From CAYLMG01 sp964464635 (GTDB lineage Bacteria > Planctomycetota > Phycisphaerae > Sedimentisphaerales > Anaerobacaceae), in the NCBI GenBank assembly GCA_964464635.1, contig CAYXGT010000094.1:1-10057 (forward strand): a stretch of DNA of 10,057 nucleotides, written 5' to 3'. A program made the position numbers and the translations under genes. The notes beneath the pieces are model-generated. The model had not been told where the DNA came from. It ran no database searches and saw only the letters and a program-made list of their open reading frames with translations. The stretch's first letter is position 1; each line of letters starts with the position of its first letter. Of the stretch, positions 4,138-10,057 are shown piece after piece.

Positions 4138-7100
4138 ATGAAAGAAAAATTGTCGAAAGTTTATAAGCCGAAAGAAATCGAAAAGCAGGCTGAGGCAATC
4201 TGGGTCAAGGGCAAATATTTTCACGCTTTAACCAAAGCCGAGGGCAAATCTGAGAAGTCTAAAAATTACTGTATTGTGATACCGCCGCCGAACGTTACGG
4301 CCCCGCTTCATCTCGGCCATGCGCTTAATAATACGCTGCAGGATATCCTGATTCGCTTTCGGCGGATGCAGGGCTTTAATACGCTGTGGCTTCCGGGGAC
4401 GGACCACGCAGGTATAGCAACGCAGACGGTTGTCGAAAAAAGAATACTTGCTGAAGAAGGCAAACGGCGAACAGATTTCGAAAGGGAGGAATTCGTCGCG
4501 CGTGTGCAGGCGTGGAAGGACGAATACGAGGCGACGATAATCGAGCAGCTAAAGGCAATGGGGTGCTCGTGCGACTGGCAGCGGACGCGGTTTACAATGG
4601 ATGACATTTGCGCCAAGGCCGTCCGGGCAGCGTTCTTCAAGCTGTTCAAGGAAGGGCTTATCTACCGCGGCAAACGCTTGGTAAACTGGGACCCGGCAAC
4701 GCAGACGGTGCTGGCAGACGACGAGGTCGAGCATGAAACAATAAAGGGACACTTCTGGTATATGAAGTATCCGCTTGAAGAACCTGTTGAGATTGAAGGA
4801 AAAATTATCGAGCACATAACGGTTGCGACGACACGGCCTGAAACGATGCTCGGTGACACAGCAGTTGCGATGAACCCGGCGGACCCGCGGGCAAAAGAGC
4901 TTGTCGGCAAAAAAGTTAGACTGCCGATAGTCGGCAGGATTATACCCATCATCGCCGATGAGCACGTCGTTCTGCGCGGCAAACACGGGCAAGATGCCCG
5001 TGCCACAGACGAGAAGGCGAAATTTTCCACCGGCTTTTTGAAAGTAACGCCTGCTCACGACCCGGATGACTGGGAAATCGGCCAACGAAATAATCTCGAA
5101 GTCATAAACGTACTTGCACCGGACGGCAGTATCAGTGACAAACACGGCTGGTCAGACTGGGAGAAGATTAAAAATCCCGATGTCGAGAACCTTATTGGAA
5201 TGGACCGATTCGAGGCGAGAGAGGCTGTTGTCGAATGGTTCCGGCAGGAAAAGCTCTTAGAAGATGTGCGTGAATATACACACGAGGTCGGCCACAGCTA
5301 CCGAAGCCATGTTCCAATCGAGCCTTATCTTTCCGACCAGTGGTATATCGCAGTTAAAAAACCGATTGAGCATTTGGCAGAAAAATTCGGCAGCGGTTTA
5401 ATCGAAGGAACCGATGTGCCGGTGAATTCACTTGCGGGATTAGCATTAAAACCTCTTCTTGACGGCAGGTTGCGTTTTATCCCTGAAAGATACGCTAAAA
5501 CATACCAAAGCTGGCTCGAGAACCTGCGTGACTGGCCTATCAGCAGACAGTTGTGGTGGGGACACAGGATACCGATTTGGCGAAAATCTGTTTCAGATGA
5601 CAGCCAGTATAATATTCTAAAACAAGTACTCCAGTTATTTGCGAAAAATATCAAAAACAAGAGTGTTCATTTTAGAAGCTGGGGTTTATTAACACAAACA
5701 GAAATAAGCTTAAAAACAACAAAAAAAGGGAGCGTGGAAGAACCATACGATATTTGCGCTTGCCTTCTTAATGACAATGACGAAATCGAAAAAGACCTTA
5801 AGGATCAAGGATTTGAGAGAGACACTGACGTTCTTGATACGTGGTTTTCGTCAGCGTTGTGGCCTTTTAGTACGATGGGCTGGCCTGAAGAAACGGGCGA
5901 ATTGGAAGAATTTTACCCGACGGATGTTCTGTGCACCGCGCGCGAGATTATAACACTGTGGGTATCGAGAATGGTGATGATGGGCCAGTACTGCAGGGGC
6001 GAGATTCCGTTCAGTGACGTTTATATTCACGCGATGATACAGGACGGTGAGGGCAGGAAGATGTCGAAGAGCCTGGGCAACGGGATTGACCCCTTAGTAG
6101 TAATCGACAGCCACGGCGCAGACGCGATGCGTTTTACCATTGCTTCGATGACTACCGAAACGCAGGATGTGCGAATGCCGGTGGTGCGAATGACGCTTCC
6201 CGACGGTCGGGAAGCGAACACATCGCCGAAATTCGATATCGGCAGAAACTTCTGCAATAAGCTCTGGAACGCCTCGCGTTTTGCACTGACGAACCTGGAG
6301 GGAATCGATACTGAAAATTTCGACAAAGAGAAACTGACAATAACCGACAGATGGATTCTTTCGAGGCTGGCGCGAACTATAAGCGAGGTTACAAAATCGC
6401 TGGAGGGGTATAAATACAGCGAGCCGGCTTCTGTGCTTTATAAATTTTTCTGGAACGATTTTTGCGACTGGTACCTCGAGTGGATAAAGTCACGGATACG
6501 GGATGAGCAGGAAAAGGGTGTTGCACAGAATGTACTGGCATTTGTGCTGGATGAGATTCTGCGGTTGCTGCATCCGTTCGCGCCGTTCATTACCGAAGGA
6601 ATCTTTCAGAATCTGGTTGAAACTGCACCCGAAAGAAAGCTGGCCGGTTTGGCAGAAGCTGAGAATTCAAAGAGTCTTTCAGTTGCACAATGGCCTGAAC
6701 AAATTGACAATTTCGTCGATGAAAAAGCGGAAAAAGAAATCGAGCTTGTACAGCAAGCAATTCGCACTATAAGGGACATTCGAAGCGGCAGGGATATCGC
6801 ACCGAAGGAACTGTTGACGGTATCGGCAAGAGCACAGCAGGAAAATGCAGATATACTGAATCGAAACGCGAAGCTCATTGAACAGTTGGCCGGCGCGAAA
6901 AACTTCGAGGCAGGTATCGAGACAGAAAAACCTGCAAATGCGGCGGTAGCAATCTGTGATACAACCGAGTTTTATGTTCACGATGCAATCGACGTCGTGG
7001 CTGAAAGAGCAAAGCTTGAAAAGCAAAAACAGCAACTGGAAGAGGCCAAAAAAAATCTCGATGAAAAGCTGGCCAATCAGGATTTTGTTACGAAGGCAAA

Positions 7101-7194
7101 GCCCGAAATCGTTGCAAAAACAAGAGAAAAGCTGGCTGAGACAAACGAGCAGTTACAAACGGTGGAAAAACACCTACACGAGCTGGAAAAATAG
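4138..7194 (+). CDS. valS: Valyl-tRNA synthetase
   Basis: Class I synthetase that charges tRNA-Val and hydrolyses misformed Thr-tRNA. The signature HLGH is at residues 58-61 after PPPNVTAPL, and KMSKS is at 641-645. The editing domain between them shows TTRPETMLGDTAVAMNP and KVTPAHDPDDWEIG. DVLDTWFSSALWPFSTMGWP begins at 564, the anticodon-binding domain includes FCDWYLEWIKSRI, and the last 65 or so residues form the ValRS coiled coil. The length, 1018, is above the E. coli enzyme (about 950). The ATG is supported by AAGGA at 4128-4132. Three oddities stand out. A palindrome-encoded HGQDARAT lies in the editing domain (283-290). An AT-rich segment of about 80 residues (482-563) lies before DVLDTW. 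A tandem 15-base duplication and a 10-bp palindrome lie near 678-693. The frame is intact, so the protein is probably functional. Confidence 0.98.
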   Translation: MKEKLSKVYKPKEIEKQAEAIWVKGKYFHALTKAEGKSEKSKNYCIVIPPPNVTAPLHLGHALNNTLQDILIRFRRMQGFNTLWLPGTDHAGIATQTVVEKRILAEEGKRRTDFEREEFVARVQAWKDEYEATIIEQLKAMGCSCDWQRTRFTMDDICAKAVRAAFFKLFKEGLIYRGKRLVNWDPATQTVLADDEVEHETIKGHFWYMKYPLEEPVEIEGKIIEHITVATTRPETMLGDTAVAMNPADPRAKELVGKKVRLPIVGRIIPIIADEHVVLRGKHGQDARATDEKAKFSTGFLKVTPAHDPDDWEIGQRNNLEVINVLAPDGSISDKHGWSDWEKIKNPDVENLIGMDRFEAREAVVEWFRQEKLLEDVREYTHEVGHSYRSHVPIEPYLSDQWYIAVKKPIEHLAEKFGSGLIEGTDVPVNSLAGLALKPLLDGRLRFIPERYAKTYQSWLENLRDWPISRQLWWGHRIPIWRKSVSDDSQYNILKQVLQLFAKNIKNKSVHFRSWGLLTQTEISLKTTKKGSVEEPYDICACLLNDNDEIEKDLKDQGFERDTDVLDTWFSSALWPFSTMGWPEETGELEEFYPTDVLCTAREIITLWVSRMVMMGQYCRGEIPFSDVYIHAMIQDGEGRKMSKSLGNGIDPLVVIDSHGADAMRFTIASMTTETQDVRMPVVRMTLPDGREANTSPKFDIGRNFCNKLWNASRFALTNLEGIDTENFDKEKLTITDRWILSRLARTISEVTKSLEGYKYSEPASVLYKFFWNDFCDWYLEWIKSRIRDEQEKGVAQNVLAFVLDEILRLLHPFAPFITEGIFQNLVETAPERKLAGLAEAENSKSLSVAQWPEQIDNFVDEKAEKEIELVQQAIRTIRDIRSGRDIAPKELLTVSARAQQENADILNRNAKLIEQLAGAKNFEAGIETEKPANAAVAICDTTEFYVHDAIDVVAERAKLEKQKQQLEEAKKNLDEKLANQDFVTKAKPEIVAKTREKLAETNEQLQTVEKHLHELEK
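4984..5002. repeat. Palindromic repeat inside valS encoding HGQDARAT
   Basis: CACGGGC (4984-4990) and GCCCGTG (4996-5002) form a perfect 7-bp stem around AAGAT. With the following bases it reads HGQDARAT in the valS frame and GTGILPV or VARASCPC on the other strand. I recall these strings as hallmarks of a short palindromic repeat scattered through planctomycete and verrucomicrobial genomes. Here it is in frame inside the editing domain. Confidence 0.55.
6169..6216. repeat. Tandem 15-base duplication and 23-base palindrome in valS
   Basis: GTGCGAATG occurs at 6169-6177 and again at 6184-6192, exactly five codons apart, giving VRMPV-VRMTL. Immediately after, CGCTTCCCGA (6194-6203) and TCGGGAAGCG (6207-6216) form a perfect 10-bp stem with a CGG loop. 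The region lies just before the conserved SPKFDIGRNFCNKLWNASRF and is read through in frame. Confidence 0.5.
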
Positions 7195-7265
7195 TGTAAA
7201 ATATTTAAAGTGAAAGCGTCTTATATAATAGCGTTGACAGTTAAGATATATTCAGGGTGAATAAA

Positions 7266-7661
7266 ATGGACGTGCAGGCGGAATTATCACGTATAATCAT
7301 TAACGAGATGTCCGACCAGCAGATTATTGTTCTGAAGGAATGTACGGGCGAGCGGAGTTTTCCTATAGTTATCGGGATTTCAGAAATTTTCGCAATCGAC
7401 CGCCGGCTCAAGGGCATCACTCCGCCCCGGCCGATGACACACGATTTATTAGACAGCGTGATTAAAAACCTGGGCGCAAGAATCGAAAAAATAGTGATTA
7501 ACGATTTGCGTCACCATACTTTTTTTGCAAAAATTACGCTGGGTATGAACGGCAAGAAAATCGAGATTGATTCGCGCCCTTCGGACGCAATCGCACTCGG
7601 TGTTGCTTCAAACACCCCTATTTATGTTTCGGAGCATGTTTTTCGCAAGGCCTCTGAGTAA
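7266..7661 (+). CDS. Bifunctional nuclease family protein (DUF151)
   Basis: The 131-residue protein matches the DUF151/BFN domain almost end to end. Its elements are ELSRIIINEMSDQQIIVLKE, then ERSFPIVIGISEIFAIDRRLKG, PPRPMTHDLLDSVI, IEKIVINDLRHHTFFAKI and the hallmark EIDSRPSDAIALGVASNTPIYV near the C-terminus. Some members, such as the plant and Thermotoga proteins, are linked to RNase and DNase activity; in most bacteria the role is unknown. I prefer the ATG at 7266, with AGGGTG at 7254-7259 six bases upstream. A GTG at 7257 in the same frame would add three residues but overlaps that ribosome site. valS ends 71 bases upstream on the same strand. Its 3' end overlaps the convergent lspA by 44 bases, and the shared bases encode its YVSEHVFRKASE tail. 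Confidence 0.92.
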   Translation: MDVQAELSRIIINEMSDQQIIVLKECTGERSFPIVIGISEIFAIDRRLKGITPPRPMTHDLLDSVIKNLGARIEKIVINDLRHHTFFAKITLGMNGKKIEIDSRPSDAIALGVASNTPIYVSEHVFRKASE

Positions 7662-8205
7662 AAGTAATAATCAGGGCAACAGCCACAGCGATGCAAAGTA
7701 GGCTGTCAGCAACGTTAAAAGCCGGCCAGGGCTTTAATCCTGGCCAGTAAACCACCTCAATAAAGTCACGGACGCGGCCGGCATTAAACAACCTATCGAA
7801 AAGATTCCCACAGATACCCGCAGTAAACAAACCAAGCACTACATAAAGTAATTTACTTTTGATACCCGCGAAAAAAAAGACAAATAAAACAACAAACAAA
7901 GCGATAAAAGAAATGGCCGTTAAGAGCACACGTGCGCCCTCCAACAAGCCGAAGGCGGCACCCTGATTCACAGCCATCACGAGCGTGATAAATCCTTTGA
8001 TAACCGGAAACCTTAAATCAGGCTGTTGTCTCAGGAAATCAAAAACTTCCTTTTTAGTCAGCAAGTCCGCTATCAGCCCTCCTGCTGCAAGAGACCAAAA
8101 GATGATATGAGCCCACAAATCCGGCAGGTGATTTTTTCCGAATCCAGACAAAAAAACCCGACACCTGGGTCGGGCATCTAATTCTTTCTCCTGCGGTTCT
8201 GCCAT
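7618..8205 (-). CDS. lspA: Lipoprotein signal peptidase (signal peptidase II)
   Basis: Inner-membrane aspartyl protease that cuts the signal peptide of diacylglyceryl-modified prolipoproteins just before the lipobox cysteine. From the ATG at 8205 it has 195 residues. The first membrane segment (about 32-49) ends in IADLLTK, the LspA-style Asp-x-x-x-Lys. NQGAAFG is at 80-86, further membrane helices lie at about 94-113, 118-132 and 168-186, and GNLFDR is at 133-138. The catalytic dyad is D147 (RVRDFI) and D167 (FNVADS). The first 30 residues are polar and not typical of LspA. No ribosome site precedes the ATG, and an intrinsic-terminator-like hairpin covers codons 11-19, so the true start may be a TTG at 8151 or 8118. 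The 3' end overlaps the DUF151 gene. The upstream neighbour on the same strand encodes a lipoprotein. Confidence 0.95.
   Translation of the reverse strand: MAEPQEKELDARPRCRVFLSGFGKNHLPDLWAHIIFWSLAAGGLIADLLTKKEVFDFLRQQPDLRFPVIKGFITLVMAVNQGAAFGLLEGARVLLTAISFIALFVVLFVFFFAGIKSKLLYVVLGLFTAGICGNLFDRLFNAGRVRDFIEVVYWPGLKPWPAFNVADSLLCIAVAVALIITFTQRPCEKHAPKHK
8150..8175 (-). terminator. Intrinsic terminator-like hairpin inside the lspA 5' end
   Basis: Read on the - strand, CCCGAC (8174-8169), a six-base loop and GTCGGG (8162-8157) are followed at once by seven T residues (8156-8150). A G-U pair can extend the stem by one. This is a textbook intrinsic terminator shape. It sits 89 bases after the TPR gene stop codon and within codons 11-19 of the longest lspA frame. 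It would end most TPR transcripts before lspA or act as an attenuator. Confidence 0.6.
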
Positions 8206-8244
8206 TACTTAAAACGCGTTTGCCCAAATAAAAAAAGCCAAAAC

Positions 8245-8270
8245 AAAAAACACGGCAATGCTGTTATTGC
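8245..8270 (-). terminator. Weak hairpin and T-run at the TPR gene stop
   Basis: On the - strand GCAAT (8270-8266) pairs with ATTGC (8259-8255) around a six-base loop that contains two bases of the TPR stop codon. CGTG and then six T residues follow (8250-8245). The stem has only five pairs and the T-run starts four bases late, so termination here would be inefficient. Confidence 0.3.
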
Positions 8271-9247
8271 GAATATCCTTTTATCCACCTTTCGAGTTTT
8301 TCCGCACTCGGCTGGTCGGGCCTTATTCTCAAGGACATATTCCACTGCTCAACCGCCTTTGACCTGTGGGCCTCGTCAATCGAGCCATCGGGCTGTCTTC
8401 CCTGGAAGATATAAGCGACACCGAGGCCGTTATAGGACTCCCAGTCCATATCGTCTATCCTGAGTGCTCGAGTGTAACTTTCCACGGCTTTGTCGGCACT
8501 GTCGAGCTTCAAATAACAATAGCCGAGGTTTCTATAAGCAAGAGAATTGTCCGGCTCAAGCTCAACGACGCTCAAAAGAAGCTCCTTTGCAGGCTCCTTA
8601 CGATTGGTTCTGGCATAAGCCATAGCAAGAGAAATCATAATATCAGTGTTGCGAGTTTCTCTTTCGAGGACTCTCTTATAATATCTAATGGCCTGCTCAT
8701 AATCGGCTTTTTCATCGTAAATATTACCGAGCATCTTGTAAATTTTGGGGACATTGGGGTCGATTTGCTCTGCGCGGAGGCCGTATTTCAAGGCGTTGTC
8801 ATAGTCCTCAATCATATAGGCGCATTGAGCATTGTTTACGTGAGCCTCGAGATGGTCGGGATTCAATTCGCACGCCCTGCTGTAAGCTTTGATGGCACGA
8901 GCGAATTTTTCCATAATCTGATATACCCTGCCGAGATTATAATAATCGTCAAAAGACCAGGGAAATAATTTCGTTGCCCTTTCATAAGCAGCGGCGCTTT
9001 TTTCATATTCTTTGATTTCCATGTAAATATCGCCGAGCAGAGAATAAGCGAGGGAATACTTTTTATTCAACTGAACGGCACTATTGAGCTTTGCTATAGC
9101 CTGCTCATTTTCCTGAAGCTCTGCGTGCATTACGGCGTCGATGTATAAATCGCGAGCCTTGTTTCCACTGCGATGGCAGCCCGAAAGCAGTGTTATACTT
9201 AAAAGAGACAAAAAACAAATAAACTTTCCACACGAGCTGTCAGACAC
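8264..9247 (-). CDS. TPR-repeat lipoprotein
   Basis: The 327 residues start at a GTG supported by AAAGGG eight bases upstream. A signal peptide (hydrophobic about 8-21) ends in the lipobox LSGC with the cysteine at residue 24, so the mature protein should be lipid-anchored and periplasm-facing. From about residue 31 to the end, eight tetratricopeptide repeats of about 34 residues follow. The best are LAYSLLGDIYMEIKEYEKSA, DDYYNLGRVYQIMEKFARAI, KIYKMLGNIYDEKADYEQAI and LAYRNLGYCYLKLDSADKAV. The last repeat carries a loop (GRQPDGSIDEAHRS). TPRs are protein-binding scaffolds, so the partner is unknown. PilF/PilW-like pilotins and NlpI are lipoproteins of similar build, but I see no specific match. 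lspA lies downstream on the same strand. A perfect-consensus promoter lies upstream at 9325-9352. Confidence 0.9.
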   Translation of the reverse strand: MSDSSCGKFICFLSLLSITLLSGCHRSGNKARDLYIDAVMHAELQENEQAIAKLNSAVQLNKKYSLAYSLLGDIYMEIKEYEKSAAAYERATKLFPWSFDDYYNLGRVYQIMEKFARAIKAYSRACELNPDHLEAHVNNAQCAYMIEDYDNALKYGLRAEQIDPNVPKIYKMLGNIYDEKADYEQAIRYYKRVLERETRNTDIMISLAMAYARTNRKEPAKELLLSVVELEPDNSLAYRNLGYCYLKLDSADKAVESYTRALRIDDMDWESYNGLGVAYIFQGRQPDGSIDEAHRSKAVEQWNMSLRIRPDQPSAEKLERWIKGYSQ

Positions 9248-9324
9248 GAACAGTTCCCTTTCGATTTAAGCCTTCCTTGCTACAGTTACCTATAAAATCG
9301 GCCAAAAAGCGGAAATTTCTGCAA

Positions 9325-9352
9325 ATTATATCAAAGTAAAGACCTATGTCAA
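9325..9352 (-). promoter_or_regulatory. Perfect-consensus sigma70 promoter for the TPR gene
   Basis: On the - strand, TTGACA (9352-9347) and TATAAT (9330-9325) are both six-of-six matches with a 16-base spacer. Transcription would begin near 9318, about 70 bases before the GTG. The -35 overlaps the left arm of the palindrome at 9350-9377, so a protein bound there would block polymerase. Confidence 0.75.
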
Positions 9353-9377
9353 AAATTTTATCGACATAAAATTTTTG
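9350..9377. promoter_or_regulatory. 28-bp AT-rich perfect palindrome, candidate operator
   Basis: CAAAAATTTTAT (9350-9361) and ATAAAATTTTTG (9366-9377) are perfect 12-base inverted arms around CGAC. A second pair, TATGTC (9345-9350) and GACATA (9363-9368), overlaps it. It lies between the two divergent promoters, covers part of the TPR gene -35 and ends 26 bases before the gpmI -35. A dimeric regulator site or a nucleoid-protein site is plausible. It is not followed by a gene end, so termination is unlikely. Confidence 0.5.
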
Positions 9378-9403
9378 TTTTGATAAGTCTTTTTCGTAAA
9401 TGT

Positions 9404-9432
9404 TTGACAAACAGCGGCAGAATTTGTATCGT
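9404..9432 (+). promoter_or_regulatory. Candidate sigma70 promoter for gpmI
   Basis: A perfect TTGACA at 9404-9409 is followed after 17 bases by TATCGT at 9427-9432 (four of six). A better-looking TATTAT at 9432-9437 has a 22-base spacing. Transcription would start near 9439, giving a leader of about 77 bases that carries the hairpin at 9464-9484. Confidence 0.55.
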
Positions 9433-9463
9433 ATTATGTTAATATAGTTAAACTTTGGATTAC

Positions 9464-9484
9464 GGACGAGGCTAAACCTCGTCC
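9464..9484 (+). promoter_or_regulatory. Perfect 8-bp hairpin in the gpmI leader
   Basis: GGACGAGG (9464-9471) and CCTCGTCC (9477-9484) pair perfectly around CTAAA. The following bases are ATTGTTTAG, not a T-run, so it is not a normal terminator. It ends 16 bases before the GAAGGG ribosome site (9501-9506). It could protect the 5' end of the mRNA or bind a regulator. Confidence 0.45.
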
Positions 9485-9515
9485 ATTGTTTAGTATCATT
9501 GAAGGGTTTTTATCT

Positions 9516-10057
9516 ATGGCTAAAAAAAAGATGTTTCTGAAGAAAAAGCCATTTGCTTTAATTATAAGGGACGGGTGGGGGTACAACCCGAGAGCCGAAG
9601 AAGACAAGATTAACGCTGTAAAATGTGCAAAAGTGCCTGTTGACGACATGCTTATGTCAGAGTACCCTCATACCCTAATCCACACTTACGGCCAATATGT
9701 TGGTCTTCCAGCCGGCACAATGGGAAACAGCGAAGTCGGTCATCAGAATATCGGGGCCGGCAGAATGGTACCCCAGGAATCGGTCAGAATCAGCAATTTC
9801 ATCAAAGAGGGCAGTTTTTTCGAAAATGAAGAATTTCTCAATATGATTAAATTCACCAAGGAGCATAACGGCAAAATGCACCTTCTGGGGCTCTGCAGCG
9901 ATATCGGGGTACATTCGCTGCTGAATCATTTGTACGGCCTGCTCAAGCTTGCAAAAAGACATAATATCGAAAAAGTTTTTATTCACGCGTTCACCGACGG
10001 CCGAGACTCACCGCCGGACAGCGGCGCAGGCTACATTGAAACAATAGAGGCAAAAGC
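9516..10057 (+). CDS. gpmI: Cofactor-independent phosphoglycerate mutase, partial
   Basis: Interconverts 3- and 2-phosphoglycerate in glycolysis through a phosphoserine intermediate and two metal ions. Only the first 180 codons lie in the window, and the frame is open at the right edge. The full enzyme is about 510 residues. Visible motifs are RDGWGYN with metal-ligand D19, MGNSEVGHQNIGAGR with nucleophile S72, SDIGVHS with H133 (usually SDGGVHSH) and FTDGRDSPP at 159-167. These are the first metal site and the substrate pocket of the family. The ATG is supported by GAAGGG at 9501-9506, nine bases away. The N-terminus is lysine-rich (MAKKKMFLKKK). It is transcribed divergently from the TPR lipoprotein gene. 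Confidence 0.96.
   Translation, partial: MAKKKMFLKKKPFALIIRDGWGYNPRAEEDKINAVKCAKVPVDDMLMSEYPHTLIHTYGQYVGLPAGTMGNSEVGHQNIGAGRMVPQESVRISNFIKEGSFFENEEFLNMIKFTKEHNGKMHLLGLCSDIGVHSLLNHLYGLLKLAKRHNIEKVFIHAFTDGRDSPPDSGAGYIETIEAK

Noticed and set aside
4549..5145. A 198-residue - strand ORF antisense to valS
   Set aside because: It is a shadow of valS. The CGTGILPVFA string in it is the antisense reading of the palindromic repeat.
7224..7239. TATAAT (7224-7229) and TTGACA (7234-7239) ahead of the DUF151 gene as a promoter
   Set aside because: The hexamers are in the wrong order, and neither has a partner at 16-18 bases. The gene may be transcribed with valS instead.
8212..8221. The 10-base palindrome AAACGCGTTT upstream of lspA
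   Set aside because: It is short and isolated, with no promoter elements around it, so chance is a sufficient explanation.
3851..8270. The 11-mer AACAGCATTGC shared by the post-rho hairpin (3851-3861, + strand) and the hairpin at the TPR gene stop (8255-8265, - strand)
   Set aside because: Both sit at gene ends, but 11 bases of self-complementary AT/GC-mixed sequence is too little to claim a shared element from two copies.
8366..8968. A 200-residue + strand ORF antisense to the TPR gene
   Set aside because: The - strand TPR frame has a signal peptide, a lipobox and eight regular repeats. The + frame has no motif or ribosome site.

Overview
The window reads like a chromosomal stretch of a planctomycete, most likely of the class Phycisphaerae (Sedimentisphaerales-like). 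This placement is an inference. It rests on the style of the Rho, ValRS, DUF151 and LspA proteins and on dispersed repeat fragments that I recall from genomes of that group, including a HGQDARAT-coding palindrome and a caaagccaat block. No 16S rRNA or other decisive marker is present.

Layout from left to right. An orphan two-pass membrane protein (113-730) is followed by about 840 bases without a convincing gene (731-1572). That gap is packed with GC-rich hairpins, dispersed-repeat-like fragments, micro-repeats and a G-rich tract. Then come four housekeeping genes on the + strand: coaE (1573-2187), rho (2337-3791), valS (4138-7194) and a DUF151/bifunctional nuclease-family gene (7266-7661). 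The 346-base rho-valS gap holds a long imperfect hairpin and a MITE-like nested inverted repeat. On the - strand, lspA (7618-8205) converges on the DUF151 gene with a 44-base tail-to-tail overlap. Upstream of lspA on the same strand is a TPR lipoprotein gene (8264-9247). A divergent promoter region of 268 bases separates it from gpmI (9516 onward), which runs off the right edge.

Functionally this is core metabolism and information processing: coenzyme A synthesis, transcription termination, Val-tRNA charging with editing, lipoprotein maturation and lower glycolysis. The one tight functional link visible is lspA beside a gene whose product carries a lipobox that LspA would process. I see no defence system, prophage, CRISPR array, rRNA or tRNA.

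The unusual content is non-coding or repeat-derived. Repeat-like palindromes appear inside the valS reading frame, one of them in the editing domain. valS also has an AT-rich segment between its catalytic halves. A perfect-consensus -35/-10 promoter for the TPR gene has its -35 fused to an AT-rich perfect palindrome. A classic intrinsic terminator lies inside the first codons of lspA. The coaE upstream region is a mosaic of repeat fragments that stay open in frame with coaE and could mislead gene callers into a 389-residue CoaE.
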